Shown here: positions 61,629 to 64,000 of the stretch, piece after piece
How positions within the stretch are numbered: the first letter of the stretch is position 1
Layout: each line of letters opens with the position of its first letter
NCBI GenBank assembly: GCA_037349315.1
Contig: JBAIAC010000154.1
Coordinates: forward strand, 682,001-746,000
DNA length: 64,000 bases
Reading direction: 5' to 3'
From: Chelydra serpentina
Lineage: Eukaryota; Chordata; Testudines; Chelydridae
Notes under the pieces: model-generated
What the model was told of the DNA's origin: nothing
Database searches by the model: none
What the model saw: the letters and a program-made list of their open reading frames with translations, nothing else
Position numbers and translations under genes: made by a program

Positions 61629-61700
61629 AGCAGGGGGGCGCAGCAGAAGTGGGCTGGGCCCGAAACCCAGTGGCTGATGGATCAAAACCATCATGTGCTA
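61629..61700 (+). pseudogene. Initiator-Met-like tRNA with anticodon CGA
   Basis: AGCAGGGGGGCGCAGCAG start, anticodon arm CTGGG-CCCGAAA-CCCAG (CGA, Ser) and T arm GATGG-ATCAAAA-CCATC. The two stems pair perfectly, but the acceptor has two mismatches and the A box is changed. Homologous in position to 11758 and 51291 (CGT). Confidence 0.65.
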
Positions 61701-61759
61701 GACCTGCACGTCTTCCTTTTTGCTCTGGGCAATCCAGCAAGGAGCAATCAGCAGAGGGC

Positions 61760-62446
61760 CGAGAGCCTAGGCCATGGGGCAAGAGGTGGCTGAGGCGGCG
61801 GCCGGCCAGGGAGTGAAATCAGCCCAACGCCCCTGAGTCTGGCTCAATGTCACAAGGTCCCAGTCTCTCCATGGAAAACAATTTGTTCGATCCCAGATGA
61901 GTGGAGTTAAATCGGTTCTCAGCCTGAGTCCTTTGCTCTTAATCCCGAGGATATTGTCCCACCATGGGGCCATTTCCCGCCTCTCTTTCAGACAGAAGCA
62001 CAATTTCCTTTGCACAGACCCAGGAACAGCGAGATCTGTCTCTGTCCCTTGTGCAAAGCAGGGGGGCAAATTCCCTGGACCCGTCCTCTTCTGCAATGGA
62101 ACCAATGGACGAGCAGGGGGCCCTGGGCCCATCCAGCCCTGCCAGTGAGATGTTCCCTCCCCTTTGCCTTAGTGCTGCTGCTGTTATTTCATGGAGTGTC
62201 TGGGACGGGGGAAAAGCTGAGTTCACTCCAGGTGGAGGGAAAAAAGGACCCTGAAAATCTCAGGGCCTCAGGGGAAACCCAACCGCTGCTACTGTGCTGC
62301 AAAGTGACCCCAAAGAACCAGCAGCCTCCAGAACAGCAGGATCGGCCTCAGAGCAGGGACTGTGTCCCCCATGCTGCTGTGAGGCCACTGGATGCTCTGG
62401 AGACAGGAGAGCTCTGAGTATAATCCAGAGCAAACACAACCCATGT
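61760..62446. other. No gene recognised; duplicated flank
   Basis: The part 61900-62060 resembles 18160-18290, 37300-37450 and 53830-54010 (CACAATTTCCTTTGCACAGA), a module otherwise found upstream of Ser loci. The part 62185-62300 is the Ala flank shared with 4910-5050. Confidence 0.6.
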
Positions 62447-62518
62447 GGGGATGTAGCTCTGTGGTGGAGCACATCCTTTGCATGTTTGAGCCCCTGGGTT
62501 CAATCCCCAGCCTCTCCA
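62447..62518 (+). tRNA. tRNA-Ala(TGC), degraded stems
   Basis: GGGGATGTAGCTCTGTGG start, loop TTTGCAT (TGC), T arm CTGGG-TTCAATC-CCCAG. The T arm is perfect. The anticodon stem (CATCC / GTTTG) has two mismatches and the acceptor one. Together with 5612-5683 it shows complementary decay of two Ala copies. Confidence 0.65.
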
Positions 62519-62754
62519 AGTGCTTTTAAGATTCCCACCCACTGTGCTGCTTGGGAGGATGGCAGATGAGGAAGGAGAAGGGAATGGGACGGGAAGGTCC
62601 CATCTGCACAGACTGAGAGGCCAGGAAATGGAGGGACTGTCAGTGCTCAGAGGGGAGAGAGGGAGCGGTGAGAGGGGGAGGGGCTCAGGGAGTAAATCCT
62701 CAGAAACCTTCCCCCTGGGTTTGTAATGTCAGAGCCCAGCGAACAAGTCCCTGC

Positions 62755-63107
62755 GTGTGTGAAGGGAGGGGCTGTGAGGGGAGGGCTATGGAGTGTCTCT
62801 GTGAGGGGAGGGGCTGTAAGGGGGAGGGTCCATGGGGGAGTCAGTGTGAGGGGGAGGGTCCATGGGGGAGTCAGTGTGAGGGGAGGGGCTGTGAGGGGGA
62901 GGGTCCATGGGGTGTCTCTGTGAGGGGAGGGGCTGTGAGGGGGAGGGTCCATGGGGGTGTCAGTATGAGGGGGAGGGTCCATGGGGGTGCAGTGTGAGGG
63001 GGAGGGACTGTGAGGGGGTGGGTCCATGGGGGAGTCAGTGTGAGGGGGAGGGGCTGTGAAGGGGAGGGTCCATGGGGGTGTCAGTGTGAGGGGGAGGGGC
63101 TGTGAGC
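62755..63107. repeat. G-rich minisatellite (inverse of the 46-bp C-rich family)
   Basis: About eight units with GGGGGAGGGTCCATGGGGG and GTGTCAGTGTGAGGGG. Inverse of part of 41705-42430, in duplication F. Confidence 0.92.
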
Positions 63108-64000
63108 ATCTGGTCATCTCCAGGCAGCAGGAGCCCCCTGACATGGGAGTTGAACCGCCCCCTCCCCCAGGTGCTTTGGGGGGGCCTAGAGCCCAGCATG
63201 GAGCTGCTGTCCCTGCAGGGCCCCTGGGAGTCACAAAGGGGTGATGTGAGGTTACTGCCCCTCTGTCCTGGGCTGGGGGGCTGGAGCCCCCGGAACAGCC
63301 CTGTGGGGACTCAGCCCTGTGGGGAATTCACTGTGTGTGGAAAAGCCCGTCTAGGAATGGGGATTCCCAACTGCGTTACCGCAGCGTGACGGAGAGGAAA
63401 GAGTTAATGCTTTAGGACAGTCTGGGGGCGCTGGATGGGAAGGAGGGGGCCCGGCTCTCCGGCTGCAGAACGGCCAACCCCAAACGTTCAAAAACCTGAG
63501 CCAGGCTCACCAAAAATCACGAGATGGGCTTTGAAATCATGAGATTGTGTAAAATTAATAGATTTGGGATCTTGTTATTTGCCTTCTGCTTGATGAGCCT
63601 TTAGGGCGCACGGGGGAGACATTGTGAATCTATTTCCAAGGTCACAAGGGCTAGAAACGTCCTGTGTCTTTAAGAGCGAAGGCTGAAATCATCACGTCTC
63701 CCCCTGACTCCAGGAGCTGGGGCTTTAAGGAAAACAACAATTCTCATGAGCCTCAAGGCAAAATCAGGAGCGTTGGCAGCACCGAGTGGGACGGAGTCTT
63801 TATTCCCCGGGATCCCCTGGAGCCGGGTTCCCAGCCTTGTTCTTTCTGTGGCCCCTGCCCAACATGGTATAAAAACTCCACAGCCCACCCGTGCCAGAGG
63901 CAGATTCCCCTCCGGGGGCTCTGGACCCCCGGCTGAGAACCACGGCCTGGGAGCTCTGTTTAGAAGGGGGGAGCAAAGCTGCTGCCTTTCCCCATGGCTG
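63108..64000. repeat. Segmental duplication F, copy 2 (inverted)
   Basis: Inverse of 40725-41704, with a few substitutions and small indels. It runs off the window end. Nothing coding is recognised. Confidence 0.85.

Noticed and set aside
61845..61905. tRNA-like sequence with TTGTTCGATCCC near 61890
   Set aside because: No matching D arm or acceptor could be found on either strand; only the B-box-like string is present.

Overview
The window looks like nuclear DNA of a non-mammalian amniote, most probably a turtle. Evidence for this is indirect: MIR SINEs, many CR1/L2-type LINE 3' ends, TIR-bearing MITEs and LTRs of kinds I associate with turtle genomes, one KRAB-A exon with proper splice sites, and nuclear-type tRNA genes (internal A and B boxes, no encoded CCA, intron-bearing tRNA-Tyr). 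There are no bacterial operons, ribosome binding sites or long credible host reading frames. The organism is an inference; I could not search a database.

The region is a tRNA gene cluster built by repeated segmental duplication. I find about 50 tRNA loci (Ala, Arg, Asn, Gln, Glu, Gly, initiator Met, Lys, Phe, Ser, Thr, Tyr, Val) on both strands. Nearly half are well folded with good internal promoters and often a downstream T-run. The rest are decaying copies, several with an anticodon changed away from the identity of the tRNA body. Neighbouring tRNAs travel with long shared flanks: Asn + initiator-Met-like (about 11.5, 51.1, 61.4 kb), initiator Met + Tyr + Val (22, 26.5, 43 kb), Lys + Gln (13.5-13.9, 33.8-34.2 kb), Ser (18.6, 37.8, 47.7, 54.9 kb), Gly (9.3, 39.5 kb) and Thr with a LINE tail (7, 12.5, 46.3, 52, 56.4 kb).

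Layout. 1-2.2 kb: block duplicated in inverse at 58.4-60.8 kb. 2.2-4.9 kb: 57-bp CACGTG minisatellite, Val-like relic, GC-rich DNA, MIR and G-rich tandem repeats; this block recurs at 18.65-21.44 kb, where its left edge cuts a tRNA-Ser gene in half. 5-18 kb: tRNAs among CR1/L2 fragments, MITEs and an LTR end. 20.2-28.7 kb: large inverted repeat with tRNAs in both arms and Arg, Phe, an Arg-type tRNA with a UCA anticodon, a solo LTR and a C-rich minisatellite in the loop. 28.7-32.1 kb: a minus-strand endogenous retroviral element with two LTRs, primer-binding-like and polypurine sites and only gag-like frames, inserted in an older Ty3/gypsy-like zinc-knuckle/protease fragment (32.1-32.8 kb). 33-44 kb: more duplicated tRNA modules and a 5'-truncated Jockey-superfamily LINE (35.2-36.6 kb). 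44-57 kb: tRNA relics, LTR, CR1 and MITE sequence. 57.67-57.79 kb: an orphan KRAB-A exon, the only host protein-coding exon I can support. 58-64 kb: inverse copies of the left end plus Arg, Met, Asn and Ala tRNA loci and a third C-rich minisatellite.

There is no pathway here in the operon sense. The shared theme is RNA polymerase III genes multiplied by duplication, and tRNA genes and tandem arrays coincide with several duplication breakpoints.
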